A stretch of 64,000 bases of DNA from Lithospermum erythrorhizon (Eukaryota; Streptophyta; Magnoliopsida; Boraginales; Boraginaceae): positions 1,984,001 through 2,048,000 of the forward strand of contig JADFUC010001453.1 in assembly GCA_019722365.1 (NCBI GenBank). The letters are read 5' to 3'. Under the pieces are notes generated by a model, which searched no databases, was not told the DNA's origin, and worked only from the letters and a program-made list of their open reading frames with translations. Positions 11,025 to 22,500 of this stretch are shown in pieces (position 1 is the stretch's first letter; each line of letters opens with the position of its first letter). The translations under genes and the position numbers were made by a program.

Positions 11025-14000
11025 TGTTAATGTATCTGATTTTGTTATGTTATGTCTCCTTAAATTAAATTTGTAAAATGTGGGATAATGGAATGGTTTA
11101 GCGTTCGAATTAAAATCTCGTAGAGGGAGAGAGAATTATGGTAATATTAATTATAAAAAAATTATAGTTTGTAAAATGTAATTTATGTACAGTTTTGGAT
11201 TTTGGATGTATGACAATTATCTGAATAGATGAAATTGTGTGCCACTTTGTTATAGTAATATCAGAGTGATATTTTGCATAGCTAGCTAGTTTCATCTTCA
11301 TTCGAAAAATAGGAATGCAAATTACAAGTAAAGAATGTTGATGAGTTAATTCTTGTGTTATATCGTTCGATTTCTGCTAGTATCTGTTTGTGATAGTTTG
11401 TGTCTGCATTTGTGGAACATAGTCTACCTTGGTTGTACATAGTATGTGTTATGTGTAGGAATCGGTTTAATCGGTTTAAAAATTGATCTTATCGGGATAT
11501 TTAAATACATTCATTCTTTACTTGAAATTAATTATAGGCTTCAATCTGCCTGCTAATATATTTCATGCATAGTTGGTCGATTTTTTGATTTTATAACAAT
11601 AAATAATATGGGACGACCTCGCCTCTCAAATGCATTTCCTTCTATGTTGGGAACAATCACAATAACTCAGAGAGCCACTAATCGATTTGGCCGATTAATG
11701 AAACACCAAGTTTTTAAAAACCCATAAAAAACTGACAAGAGGATTTAAACAAAGACAATTTAAAACTGTAAATTTATTTAAGCTTTTAACTATCAGCGCC
11801 TTCTACCAAACCAAACATAAATAACATCACGGCAACCCAACATACAAAACAAATTTTATAGCTCCAACAATTTCAAACCAAAATAAAAATAAAAACAACC
11901 GTTTGCTACTCAAAAACTAAATAAAAACATGGTAACGGCTGAGCACTGTCGCCACCTAAACGCAATCATCAAGACTCACAACCTTCCCGAGACACCGCCA
12001 ATCAAGTAGGAACGTGCTCTAAATTGTAATAAACGAATCACCCTGATTTCAGAATCTCAATTAAAGTGGCCCTGTTCAACATACAAGATCGAAATATTAC
12101 ATACTCATACCATCTATATCTATATATATATATAAGATATGACCTAGCCTCTATCAATAAACGAATTCCAGCATATCAATACAATAAAGTAAATCATCAT
12201 TTATCTCTTTAACATACTAACGTAATACTCAAATGAACAATTACCCCGGGCGTGATATTCAACTTAAGTACACGCCAAGAACGTCACGAAAATAACAATA
12301 ACTCATCCAAATACATTATATACCCACAAGTAAATGAATAATAACAAAATAAATCACAACACATAATACATAGCAAACCATCCTCCGATTCTACCAACCC
12401 AAATTTGATAACAACTGCCTTTTCCCTGTGCTCACTCCATCAATAGGTATATGAATTGGCTCGCTTTTTCCCTACAGCTCACCCTCAAAGAATTCCCAAC
12501 AACATCTCAACACTACAAAACAATGATATAAATATCGCAAGACAATACAACAACATACAATGTTTCCCAATGTGATCCTACATCACACAGCCCAAACCGC
12601 TAAGAAAACCTCAAGACTCAATGTAGATATACTTACCAGATACTTCCAAGACACAATTTTACCAACACGGATACCGTATCACTACAAATACGTATATTGG
12701 CTCAAGATTTCACTAAACACACATAAGCTCAACACAATATCCTCTCTAATCAACTACACAAGAACTCACACAAACCAGTAGGTTACGTATTCACACTATA
12801 CACACAACGGTACACAATACGATATATTATCACACTCAATTTACCATAAGAACATCCAAACATAAGGAATTTACTGTAAACGAAATGATAACAATCCCAC
12901 CTCGGTTGGGATTACTGGGCTTACGCCATTAATCAATCCCTCACGCTTGGGCCCGAGCACGTCCCAAGTCTGCATACACATAAAATAATATCACTACTCA
13001 AATCATTTAACCCTCGCTTTTTATCCAAATTCTTAAGTACCATTTTTTACTCATTTAAAATTATAATCGCGCTTTTGTGAAGTTCTCATGCTTCGACAAA
13101 GAAATTTTAATGCCAACCCTCAAGCTTCCCCTACTTAATTCAATAACTCCCTACATCCTATTCACATTCCTAACATTCTCAAATTTAACCCGAAATTCTA
13201 TTTTACCCTTCTTCAACCAATTCTAACTATAAACCCAATCCTAAATTCTAAATTCGATTCCATACCAAAATTCAAGCACGACTCACCCGACCTATTTGTT
13301 CCCAACACCTATCGCTCATATTCAGATCTCAAACAACTCAATATTAATCCAATAACGTATTTACATTAATACCCCAATTCTATATAATTATCACATTTCA
13401 AGCGAAAAATCAACCCACAAATATCCGAAATTTAATTCACTAAAACAATACTTTCTATCCCAATTATCAATCATTATCAATTTCTATATCACAATTTAGG
13501 CCTAGGCAATAATTCCACTCAATAATTCATCCACAAATTCCAAAGTCAACCCAAATTCTAAAAAGTCAAACTGTCCTAAAACACCCAAAATTTAACATTA
13601 AACATCATATTTCAATCCAAGAACAACTAATATACAACCCAAGAATCAAATGGAATAATAAAATTCAAATTCTCAAAAAGTCAACAAAAGTCAAAGGTTT
13701 GGGATTTCACAAAATACTGAAATATTATATCTTTTACCTCAAAACGATCGAACGACGAGGAGAAAACTTCTCCAAAGTTTTAAGCTCCAAAGCTCGCGAA
13801 TCAAGTGAGAAATTAAGATGAAAATCAAAAAAAAAAAAAGGAAGTGGGGTTCGTCAAGTATACGGGCTGGAAGGAAGGGGAGAAAATAGATTTCAGCCTG
13901 GGTTGGGCTTAAATGGCTATCTTAAGTGTCGGTAGTTCGTACCAAAAAAGCCAACCGATGAAAATTGGCCTTAAACTCGCCGATTCTTCCTTCTGCTTTT

Positions 14001-14786
14001 AATTTCATCTACAACTAAATTCCAAACATACACATTTGTGAATACAAAATAAATATTTACTATTTCAACTTTACTTTAAAACTCAAAAATTTCTCATTTT
14101 CTAAGTTTATTTTCTTAACGGCCGTTACCTAAGATACATAATACTACTTTCAATTTATATGGTCATAGAGCAAAATTTTTTTTTTTTTTTTTCTCGATCA
14201 TGCATAAAGATTTCAATACAATTTTATCTTAATATTTTCTTTGCGCTTATCTCTTAATAAAGATTTTCATCTTAAATATTTTTTATTATGCTTAGTATTT
14301 TTATCTTATTACTTATTATTTTTTCTACGGAGTAACTTTTTCCTCTCCAATTTAAAAAGAAGTTGAAATATTTTATTTTATTCAATTTTCTTTAGCAACT
14401 CATTAATAATTATAAATAATCATTGCACTTTGTGATAAGTAATTAATTAATAAAAAGTAATCAGAACACTTTTAATGTTGAAGAAGATGAATTATACTTT
14501 TATTAAAAAGTTATCTATAATTAAATGTACCAAAGCACTAATCAAATGGAATGAAAGCATCAATTATTCTTATTCTTTCCTATTTGATCAATTAATACAT
14601 GTGGGGTGTCATTAAGACAGAAAGACACAGGTCATAATACATTCTATCCACCCCACCAATACAAGAAGTCAACCAAACTCGATCAAAAAAAAAAAAAAAA
14701 GTCAACCAAACAAAGAAACTAAAAAGAAAACAGGATAACAAAATTTAATACACCATAATCAAGAAAACAAAGCACCAAAAACAGGC
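11025..14786. other. gene-free, repeat-derived looking region
   Basis: No coding frame is recognised. From about 11.6 to 14.0 kb the base composition changes to an A- and C-rich plus strand with GC-richer islands, for example near 11940-12010, 12900-12975 and 13860-13980. This is how plant LTR sequences read on the minus strand. I found no flanking duplication, primer-binding site or polyprotein fragment, so the class is open. A T run of about 19 lies at 14176-14192. The last 150 bases are the 5' flank of the metacaspase pseudogene. Confidence 0.35.
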
Positions 14787-16589
14787 ATGGCAAAGAAGGC
14801 AGTACTAATTGGATGCAACTATCCAGGGACCAAAGCAGAGCTAAAAGGATGCATCAACGATGTTCATCGCATGTACAAATGCTTAGTAGAACGTTTCAGG
14901 TTCTAGAATAGTTTAACTAGTTTCGTAAAATTAAATAATCAACTCTTTATCGACCATTATATTGTTTCGTACACAGTACTCAGTACCATTCATGTTATTA
15001 CGATATTATTTGTAACCATTTCAGGTTTTCCCCAGAAAACATCAACGTCCTGATCGACACTGATGACTCCTACACCCAACCTACGGGTAGGAATATCCGA
15101 ACCGCCCTGGGTAGGCTTGTCCGTTCTGCCGAGCCTGGAGACTTCCTGTTTGTTCATTACAGTGGACATGGTACTCGTCTTCCGGCCGAAACTGGAGAGG
15201 AAGATGATACTGGATATGATGAGTGCATTGTCCCTACTGATATCAACCTCATCACTGGTCTGCTTTCAACATCTATCTATTCACTCTTTAATTATTATTG
15301 AATTATGTTCAAAATTGAACTAACATTTCATTCAACATCCTTATACTTTATTATTAGCATTATAATGTTGATCCTAACTCAGTTGTATGTACTTACTTCT
15401 ATTGTAACAATAAGTCATATTTAATCATTAAAACCTTATAGAGATATAATAAATAGAAAAAATTGATGGTGTGCTTTTCATAATCTTATCCCCGAGTATA
15501 ATAATTTTCGGATAAAAAATTGATCAGAAGCAAAAGATAATGTGAAGAAGGACAAAAAGTGTTGGCCCGAAACTCTATATCCTTTGACGCCCATTCTCGT
15601 CTCCATGCCTATATATGTTTTAGACATCAAATTCTGTGAAATTTCAAATCAAATTACATGGCTTCGGCCTAAAGGAAGTAGGTGACATGTTTATATTTTT
15701 GTTCATTCTGTTTGTGCCTTCATTTTGTTGTTCACTTTAATTCAGGTTTATGTAGATTATTGTTTAATTTTTCATTGACCCTTCTAAACTCCTACAGACA
15801 TGATCGGTATAAACCAGGACCAAGTGCCGATGGTAGTTGCAGCATGACGATTGTTTCAGATTGTTGTCACAGTGGAGGCTAATCAAGCAAAGTAGAGCAA
15901 ATAGGAAAATAATGAGAAAACGCCTCATCGGAAGTGTTTTAAGAATTTCTGCATCAGACTTGAAAATGCCCTGATTCCTATGGATTCCACCCTCAGACTG
16001 AGACCCCAAATACGGCATTAGACTGCATGTAGAATTTGGGTATCACTTTCACACTGACTGCTCCTGGCTAAGGAAAAACAGGAAATGATGACATTGATGT
16101 CGGGAAGCTGAGACCGACACTTTTTGATGTTTTTGGGGAAGATGCGAGTCCTAAGGTGAAGAAGTTCATGAAAGTCATCATGGATAAGCTTCAGGGAAAA
16201 CAAGTGTGAATCAGGGTGGATTCGGGGAATAGCTAAACTCGGCACAACAATATTGAAAACGATAACAGTGTAAAACTATGGAAACACATGTTGACAACAA
16301 ACAAGAAGTTTATGCTGGAGCAACAAATCAACGAGTGTTTCCCGATAGTGGTATCTTAATCAGTGGCTGCCAGACTGATCAGACATCCGCGGATGCTACC
16401 CCGGGAGGTAACTCTGAGAAGCTTTATTAATTGAGTAACGCACCAGATTATAATTTCGAAAACGGAGTGGTTGTTACTAATCAGCAGCTTGTTGTTAAGG
16501 CCAGGGAGCTCCTGAAGAAACAGGGCTTCACTCAGCGTCCCGGCCTTTATTGTAGTGATCACCATGTCGATGCTCCTTTTGTGTGCTAA
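14787..16589 (+). pseudogene. type II metacaspase pseudogene
   Basis: Exon 1 (14787-14899) encodes [20 protein letters not shown] and the rest of a normal type II N-terminus. Exon 2 (15025-15257) continues in frame with [20 protein letters not shown] and the catalytic-His motif [20 protein letters not shown]. After a 0.5-kb intron, exon 3 (from about 15799) is broken: a frameshift precedes SMTIVSDCCHSGG, the catalytic-Cys motif, and TAA follows at once. Further stops and shifts interrupt the linker and p10 part, although [46 protein letters not shown] and the terminal [13 protein letters not shown] are still legible, ending at a TAA at 16589. Intact relatives (AtMC4-9 group) are Ca2+-dependent Arg/Lys proteases of wounding and cell death. 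A truncated p20-like product from exons 1-2 is possible but would lack the catalytic Cys. Confidence 0.92.
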
Positions 16590-17757
16590 ATGCTAATTCT
16601 TGATTTATGTTGTGTTTCAAGGATTTTGTAGCTGCAGTGTGTTCATAAAGGATTCTGCATTTGATGGATCTGCATTACATTTCGTAAATAACTTTGGATA
16701 CAGCTTGAGGAGTTATTTATGTAGGGTGCATACAATTCTGTTTGTTGAGTGATGAACCTAGCTGAATATACATAACCAATGTTTATTTATAAAAGACATT
16801 TAGATAATTCACATGGAAATATAGAAAATTCAACGTATTGGTTTACCCCTAGGCCCTAAGGCCTAAACCATATCATTGTATTAAGGCTTAATTTAGTTTT
16901 CCCTCTCAATTATGCTCGTCCTTTCATTTAAGGGACAAAAAACTTAGGTCTTTTTCAAATTTCCCACGTACTTGTCATAAACTAGGGGATCACCATGGAC
17001 AATGAAGAACAATCAAGCAGAAAAGCATGCTAAAGCAGAAAAGCAAAAGACAATTTTAGAAGAAGATTCATATATTTTCTAAGATTTTTGGCCGAGACCC
17101 TCCCGAACTACCGCCAGAATATTATTCTATGTTTCTAACTCTGTCAAAGATCCCTTCCAGACTTTCCTGATAAATTTCCTAACTTTCTTTTTTCTTGCTC
17201 TGTATTAATTCCTTCTAACCCCTTGCACTTAATCTTCATTAAAATACAAAAGAAATGATTATATTACCCCCTAAAATATACAGCGAATGATAAGCATAAT
17301 TAAAAATTATTTCAGTCTATGATAATACACTAAAATATGCTGTGAATTAAAATAAATCCCCACCTTTTTTTTTTTCTTTTTAACATACTATCCCCAATTC
17401 TACTACCTACTGACTTCCCGACCCCACAAGCCCCACAATTATTAAAATGACATTGTACCAAAGAAAACAAATTATGTGAAATTATTATTTTAGCCTCCCC
17501 TATTTGAAATTGAAGTGTTGAGGAAGTTTCATTCAGGGATAAATTAGTCATTACACATCATTTGTTTTACTGTTTAACGTGTGCTTTAATCTGAGCTGTT
17601 ATACACACTCAGTCAAGGTCGATTTTCGTACAAATGGCTATTTCGTCTCCTCCCCTATTCGCAAGCAGATTAATTGTGAAGCTTCATTAGCTTTTAAAAT
17701 TTATCATTTCATTAAAAAAATTACTATTCCTCGCGTATGCTACCTCGCTTTTAACTT
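16590..17757. other. intergenic, no gene
   Basis: The stretch covers the 3' flank of the metacaspase pseudogene and AT-rich DNA. Near 17250-17510 there are segments of the ATTATATTACCCCCTAAAAT and ATTATTTTAGCCTCCCC kind in opposite orientation. They resemble the MITE-like inverted repeats seen in and upstream of the SDR gene. No protein-coding content is recognised. Confidence 0.35.
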
Positions 17758-17940
17758 TCACTCGCCCCACTCCACCCCCTGCCTCTTAATATAATTCAAA
17801 AAGCAATCATCATCTAAAACCTCTCTGTACTGAACCGTCATCAACTCATCATCACTATCACCGGACACTTGTGCAATTATCCCTAATGGATTTGGCGGAA
17901 ACGAAACATCATTATCATCTGATGCATGTTCAATTTCCAT
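17758..17940 (-). CDS. possible small ORF, 60 residues, unrecognised
   Basis: An ATG-started frame encodes an acidic 60-residue peptide beginning MEIEHASDDNDVSFPPN and rich in Asp/Glu (SGDSDDEL, EVLDDDCF). Its amino-acid use is more protein-like than the surrounding random frames, but I know no family for it. No second exon, paralogue or promoter is evident. It may be an exon fragment of a lost gene or transposon, or chance. Confidence 0.15.
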   Translation of the reverse strand: MEIEHASDDNDVSFPPNPLGIIAQVSGDSDDELMTVQYREVLDDDCFLNYIKRQGVEWGE

Positions 17941-19416
17941 ACACCATATATTTTACCATATTGACCAAAATCACGTACTACTTTCTTGAAACAATGCAGT
18001 GAGGCTATGTATATGTCAGTATGGGAATGTACAATAAGTAAAGTTAAAAATACGCGAAGCTTTTTATTTACCCCTATATTTTAGTTGGTAAGATTATAAC
18101 AAAATAGCCATTTTAAGATAACATGGGCCTATTTCTAATCGCATATTTTAGCAATATACTATTTCGCATTTATTTTAAATAAAATCAAGCAGTGGGCCGT
18201 GTGCTCAGATAAGAAAAAGTTCATCTAATAATATTAAAAAAATGTTTTGATAAGATGATAAGATACTGAATTAATAAAAATGATGCCGATACCGTATATT
18301 CTACTATCAAAGTTTTATTTTCTATATATATACTCAACTAATTGTATTTGTGCTACTTGTTCAGCATCATGGCCTTGTCCTATATCATTGTATTAATAAG
18401 ATCATGTGGCTTCATATATCTACAACTAATTTATATTTATATGGATCCATGAATTATTAACACTTATTTAGGGACTTTAAACTTTGTGTTTGCTCCAATG
18501 GCATGGAATTTTATGTCTTGATGTTGTCCAATCGAGAAATTTTTTATAAGGGGGGGAATCAACTTATATTATACAAACGGTTAAAAAATATAATAATTTC
18601 TAGAGGCGAATAATCAATTTTTTTAATAATGACGTTAAATTCTATTTTTAATAAGAAAATAATTTTCAAATTTTGTGTCATGATTGCTCCCTACTACCCA
18701 CTGCATAGAGAGCTCGAATTTTGGGGGTGACCAATATAAAAATCTCATAATATATACACATGGTGATCTTAAATTTTTCGGTATGAAACCCTGTCAATTA
18801 GAGTATAAATAATGATCTGAAAACTCTATAAAGATTCCCAATCAATGCCTTTACAAATTGTGGTTTCTAGTGTTGTAATCTAGTACAAGTTGAAGTAATA
18901 AAAGTGGCCAACATGAGTACAGCAACTACTATGGACTTTGCTTTTGTATATATGCACTTGTACCCTATATTCTATTTGTAGTAAGTCCAGTTAATATTAA
19001 TAACGAATGTTTCAGACAATTCTTGACACATCAAACATTTTCTTGTACTTGCATCATGTCTCCATTATGCACTCCTTCCCACTTCTTCCTCGGACCTCCA
19101 AAGAATCCAACTGATAAGTGTTAAATACATTGTTTCATAAGAGAGATTTGGAGCTACATTGGTAAATTACTTCAATTTATTTTGTGCTTGACATTTAAGA
19201 TCATTTGGCCTATAATAATTTATTTAGAAAACCAGGAGAGTTGACTGTTCCGATAGGAATAATACTTTTAGCTTTTCTATTTGTAGATAAAGGAGTAAAG
19301 TCATATACATATCATTGTATAATTGAATGCTGAGGATCTTAACTCAATTGTAATTACTGTCATTGTATACAGAAACCATGACAACTTACCTGTCCTATGT
19401 GAATATTAGTTCTCAG
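17941..19416. other. intergenic, no gene
   Basis: AT-rich sequence without legible exons. Upstream exons of the terpene synthase, which should lie here if that gene were whole, could not be found. Confidence 0.4.
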
Positions 19417-20021
19417 TAATATGATTGTGCCAACACTGGATAAATATATGGATAATGCTTATATATCATTCGGTCTACGGCCGATCGTGCTTCCTGCTCT
19501 TTATTTGGCTGGCCCTAAACTCCCACAGGAGATTGTTAAGCATTCTGAGGTCCAGGAACTCTTTAAACTTATGAGCACTTGCGGGCATCTGCTAAATGAT
19601 ATTCAAAGCTATGAGGTTGGCACATAAACTGCTTTTTTATTATTCAAACAAAGTTTGTTGTGGGTTTAACAATCTGTATAAACAACTCGGATTCTTCCAA
19701 TTTGCGGCAGAGGGAATCTGAACAAGGAAAACTAAATTCAGTATCACAGCACATGGTTCATGCAATTGGAGGTCAGACTAAAGACAAGGTTGTTGGAGAA
19801 TTGTGGCATGAGATTAAAACAAAACGAAGAGAATTGCTAAGATTAGTTTTGCAACGGAAGGATAATAGTGTTGTTCCGAAAGTTTGCAAGGATCTGTTTT
19901 GGAGCATGACTCAAGGATTGCACTTCTTCTATTGGAAGGGTGATGTATACACTTCAAAGAGATGGACAAAACTGTAGAGACCATATTTTTTGAACCTGTT
20001 TCCTCAGGGCTCGTTAAGTAA
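19417..20021 (+). pseudogene. ent-kaurene synthase relic (last two exons)
   Basis: Only the C-terminal end of a diterpene synthase is present. The first exon (about 19417-19615) reads [20 protein letters not shown], then [12 protein letters not shown] and [19 protein letters not shown], the region that contains the NSE/DTE metal-binding motif (here the LLNDIQ...E part). It ends at a good donor. The last exon (19711-20021) reads RESEQGKLNSVSQHM and RRELLRLVLQRKDNSVVPK, followed by CKDLFWSMTQGLHFFYWK. One base is lost just after VYTS, so the real ending EMDKTVETIFFEPV is in another frame. Whole enzymes of about 750-800 residues make ent-kaurene for gibberellin synthesis in plastids. The rest of the gene, including the DDxxD motif, is missing from the window. 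Confidence 0.85.
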
Positions 20022-20571
20022 GTCACTTTGCACTTGTAGATTGTGTTATTAGTGGTTTATACCTTTGAATTGTGAAAATGCTTGTATGTATAGGTTGGGT
20101 CCTTAATGTACATTATTTGTGTTCTTCCTTTATAGATCTTATCCATGTGTAAAAATTACTTCCAAGATTGTCGATCATGTATAGGCATTGTATGAGTGCT
20201 TGGAAAGAAGTATTTCCTTCGTTTTTATTTGAATGACATATCTTGTTTGACGAATAAAACAGAGGAATTCTTCTTGTTACAATTGGAAACTCTTTATTTG
20301 ACTGTAAGATGCTCTTATTGGTGTGTATATGCGAGAATCTACATGCAGTTAAGAAAATTTACATAGAGTAAGGAAAAAATCAAATAACTTTATCTTTAGA
20401 TACATGGTTCAAAAATTTTCGGAAAACTTAGTTGCTGAAGCAGATTATGAGGCTCTTGATTGGTGTTGTTTTTTAAGAAGACACGATGCTTTGAAATAGA
20501 ACTGTCAACTGATATTTATCTGCTCTCGTCCTGCAAAAGAAAATGATGTTGTTTTCTTTTGCAAAACATAA

Positions 20572-21727
20572 TCAGAAGTATAGGAAGTGACATCCATCAT
20601 AACCTGCAATAAATCACAGACATTGTTATTAGTATTTTCATATCATAAGAAGTGAAATCTTTAGGTGGTGTTATGATGCTCTTACTAGGATCCACAGTGA
20701 CTAGAATGGCCGAGCCTCCAAATTCACAAGTACCCCCAGCTGTTTTGGTTCTTTGCCAGTAGCTGTTAAATGCATAGGAAGCATGAGCCAGGACTGTATC
20801 AGGCTGAAAGCAAGGACCACTAGACTTAATCTGATCACAGTCAGCTCCAGACCCACAAGCATAGTTCATGGCTTCCTGAATGATAGGTTCAGGAACGGAT
20901 GGCTTTGCCACGCACCACATTGCCTTTGCAGGAGCGGTGTGAGGTGGTGAGGGAACTGCAGGTGGGGGGAAAACCACTGGAGGAAGGAATGGACTTGGAA
21001 CAAACACTGGTGGTGGTGGGACAGTATAGCTAGGTGGACTAGGTTCATAAAATGGCGGGCTTGGAACGTCTGCTGGTGGAGCAATGGGGATATAATCTGG
21101 AGGAGTTGGAATAGTGGTAGGTGGATTGGGGGAAGTACTCGGAGGGGTTGGAATAGCACTAGGTGGAAACGGGGTTGGGACCGTTTCTGGAGGGATTGAG
21201 GGTGGATTTTTACCAGGAAACGCAGGAGCTGAAGATGAAGGTGGATGTAGTGGTGAGGGAGAGTATACTCCAGATGGCGTTGGGATGGTAGACGAAGGTG
21301 GCTGCCGGGAAGATGGCGGGGTGACACAAACCGGAGGGGCGTTATCTGGGAATGAAAACGGCGGCAGTGATTCATAGGGTGTCATAGACAAAGGTGAACT
21401 GATATATGGTTGTGTGTTTGATGTATCCTTCAAAACTTGCATTACAATGCCAAAACGCTCCAAAACGCTAGATTTTATAGAAGTTCTAACATGCTTGTTC
21501 TTTCTGGACCAATGGGCTACATTTCTTGCATCAGCTTCACATTGAATGAAAAAATCAGATTATCAATATGACTTGAGCAAAGCAATATAGCTTGATGATC
21601 ATTATTTCTTAATGAAACCAACTTCTAGAAAACACTTACCACTCTGCATGAAGCAAAAACTCATTGCCAAGCATAGAAAGAGGCATAACATGATGCATGA
21701 CTGCCCCAAACTTCTCCTTTGTTCCAT
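20572..21727 (-). CDS. secreted proline-rich X8 (CBM43) domain protein
   Basis: Three exons, 21640-21727, 20686-21534 and 20572-20603, join in phase to give 322 residues. Exon 1 encodes a signal peptide, MEQRRSLGQS followed by the hydrophobic CIMLCLFLCLAMSFCF. Residues 30-60 form a short basic stretch like those ahead of X8 domains. About residues 80-232 are a Pro/Ser/Thr-rich spacer with PPS, PTPP and PSPP repeats. The X8 domain runs from MWCVAKPSVPEP (235) through ACGSGADCDQI, GPCFQPDT and ASYAFNSYWQ to GTCEFGGSAILVTVDPS, and the last exon adds YDGCHF with the sixth cysteine. X8 domains bind beta-1,3-glucan. Relatives include plasmodesmata callose-binding proteins, but no GPI-anchor tail is present, so a soluble wall protein is inferred. 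The Pro-rich spacer gives long antisense open frames that are not genes. Confidence 0.88.
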
Positions 21728-22224
21728 GATAAATCACTTCTTCAAGAATCAAGATGGTGTTCAAATTTTAATAAACAATCAAATTAGCTTCATAATCTAG
21801 AATTTGAAGACAATTCAAGGATGACATTTACATATATATAATTGATATACATCAAGAAAGAAGGACAACAAGGGGAAGTTAGTTGGGTCATAAAAGATGA
21901 TTCCTTAGCAGTACACTTTTACACAGTCCATGTCTGCTCATAAATGTGTAGTAGAAGAAATGAACAAGTGCAAAAATCTATGTGCAAAAATCTATTTTAT
22001 AGGATTGAGTAATCAATATTTGTTGGGTATATATGCTTGCTTGACATTGGAAAAATCCTAAAAGCACCGTTTTTCATTCTTTTGCTTGCTTTCTACTCAA
22101 AGTTGTAGCTCGATCTCTCTTCATGTTTCTTTAACATCAAAAAAGAAATACCTAGTTGGAGGATATACTACAATCCAACATTAATTTATTACTAATTATG
22201 GTGGTAACCTTATCTTTATGTAAC
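21728..22224. other. 5' flank of the X8 gene
   Basis: This holds the upstream region of the minus-strand X8 gene. I see no coding sequence and no clear TATA box to single out in this AT-rich stretch. Confidence 0.4.
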
Positions 22225-22500
22225 TGTCGCGGCCCCGACTAATCGCTATTTCAGATGTTATTAGACTACTGACCATCTCACAAACCATCACAAGTTTTTT
22301 ATAACATCGCTATTCTCACTCACGCGTCAACGGCAAACTCCCAGGCCACTTATCCTAAAATTATTCCGCCAAGACGCTTAACAACGGTTTTATATGACGA
22401 AATTTTCTCGGTAAGAAGATCTCATGCCAAGTATTTGAAGAAGAACACTAATCAAATCTTATCACCTCAAATTTTAATGCATTACAACCCTCCCCACTTA
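22225..22500 (-). mobile_element. gypsy-type LTR with polypurine tract
   Basis: Read on the minus strand, the polypurine tract AAGTGGGGAGGG (about 22488-22499) is followed directly by a segment that starts TGTAATGC at 22486 and ends GCGACA at 22225, so it has TG...CA ends and is 262 bp long. Just before the tract is GACGAGGACGTTGAAAATTT, the kind of sequence found at the end of plant Ty3/gypsy polyprotein genes. This indicates a 3' LTR and the very end of an internal region in minus orientation. It is short for a gypsy LTR and probably eroded. Confidence 0.45.

Noticed and set aside
12560..12781. 73-residue frame in the repeat-like region
   Set aside because: Composition is that of random A/C-rich sequence; no domain.
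20753..21377. Open frames of 65-169 residues on both strands over the X8 gene's proline-rich region
   Set aside because: They are other-frame readings of CCN-rich Pro/Ser codons. The minus-strand frame with signal peptide and X8 domain explains the sequence.
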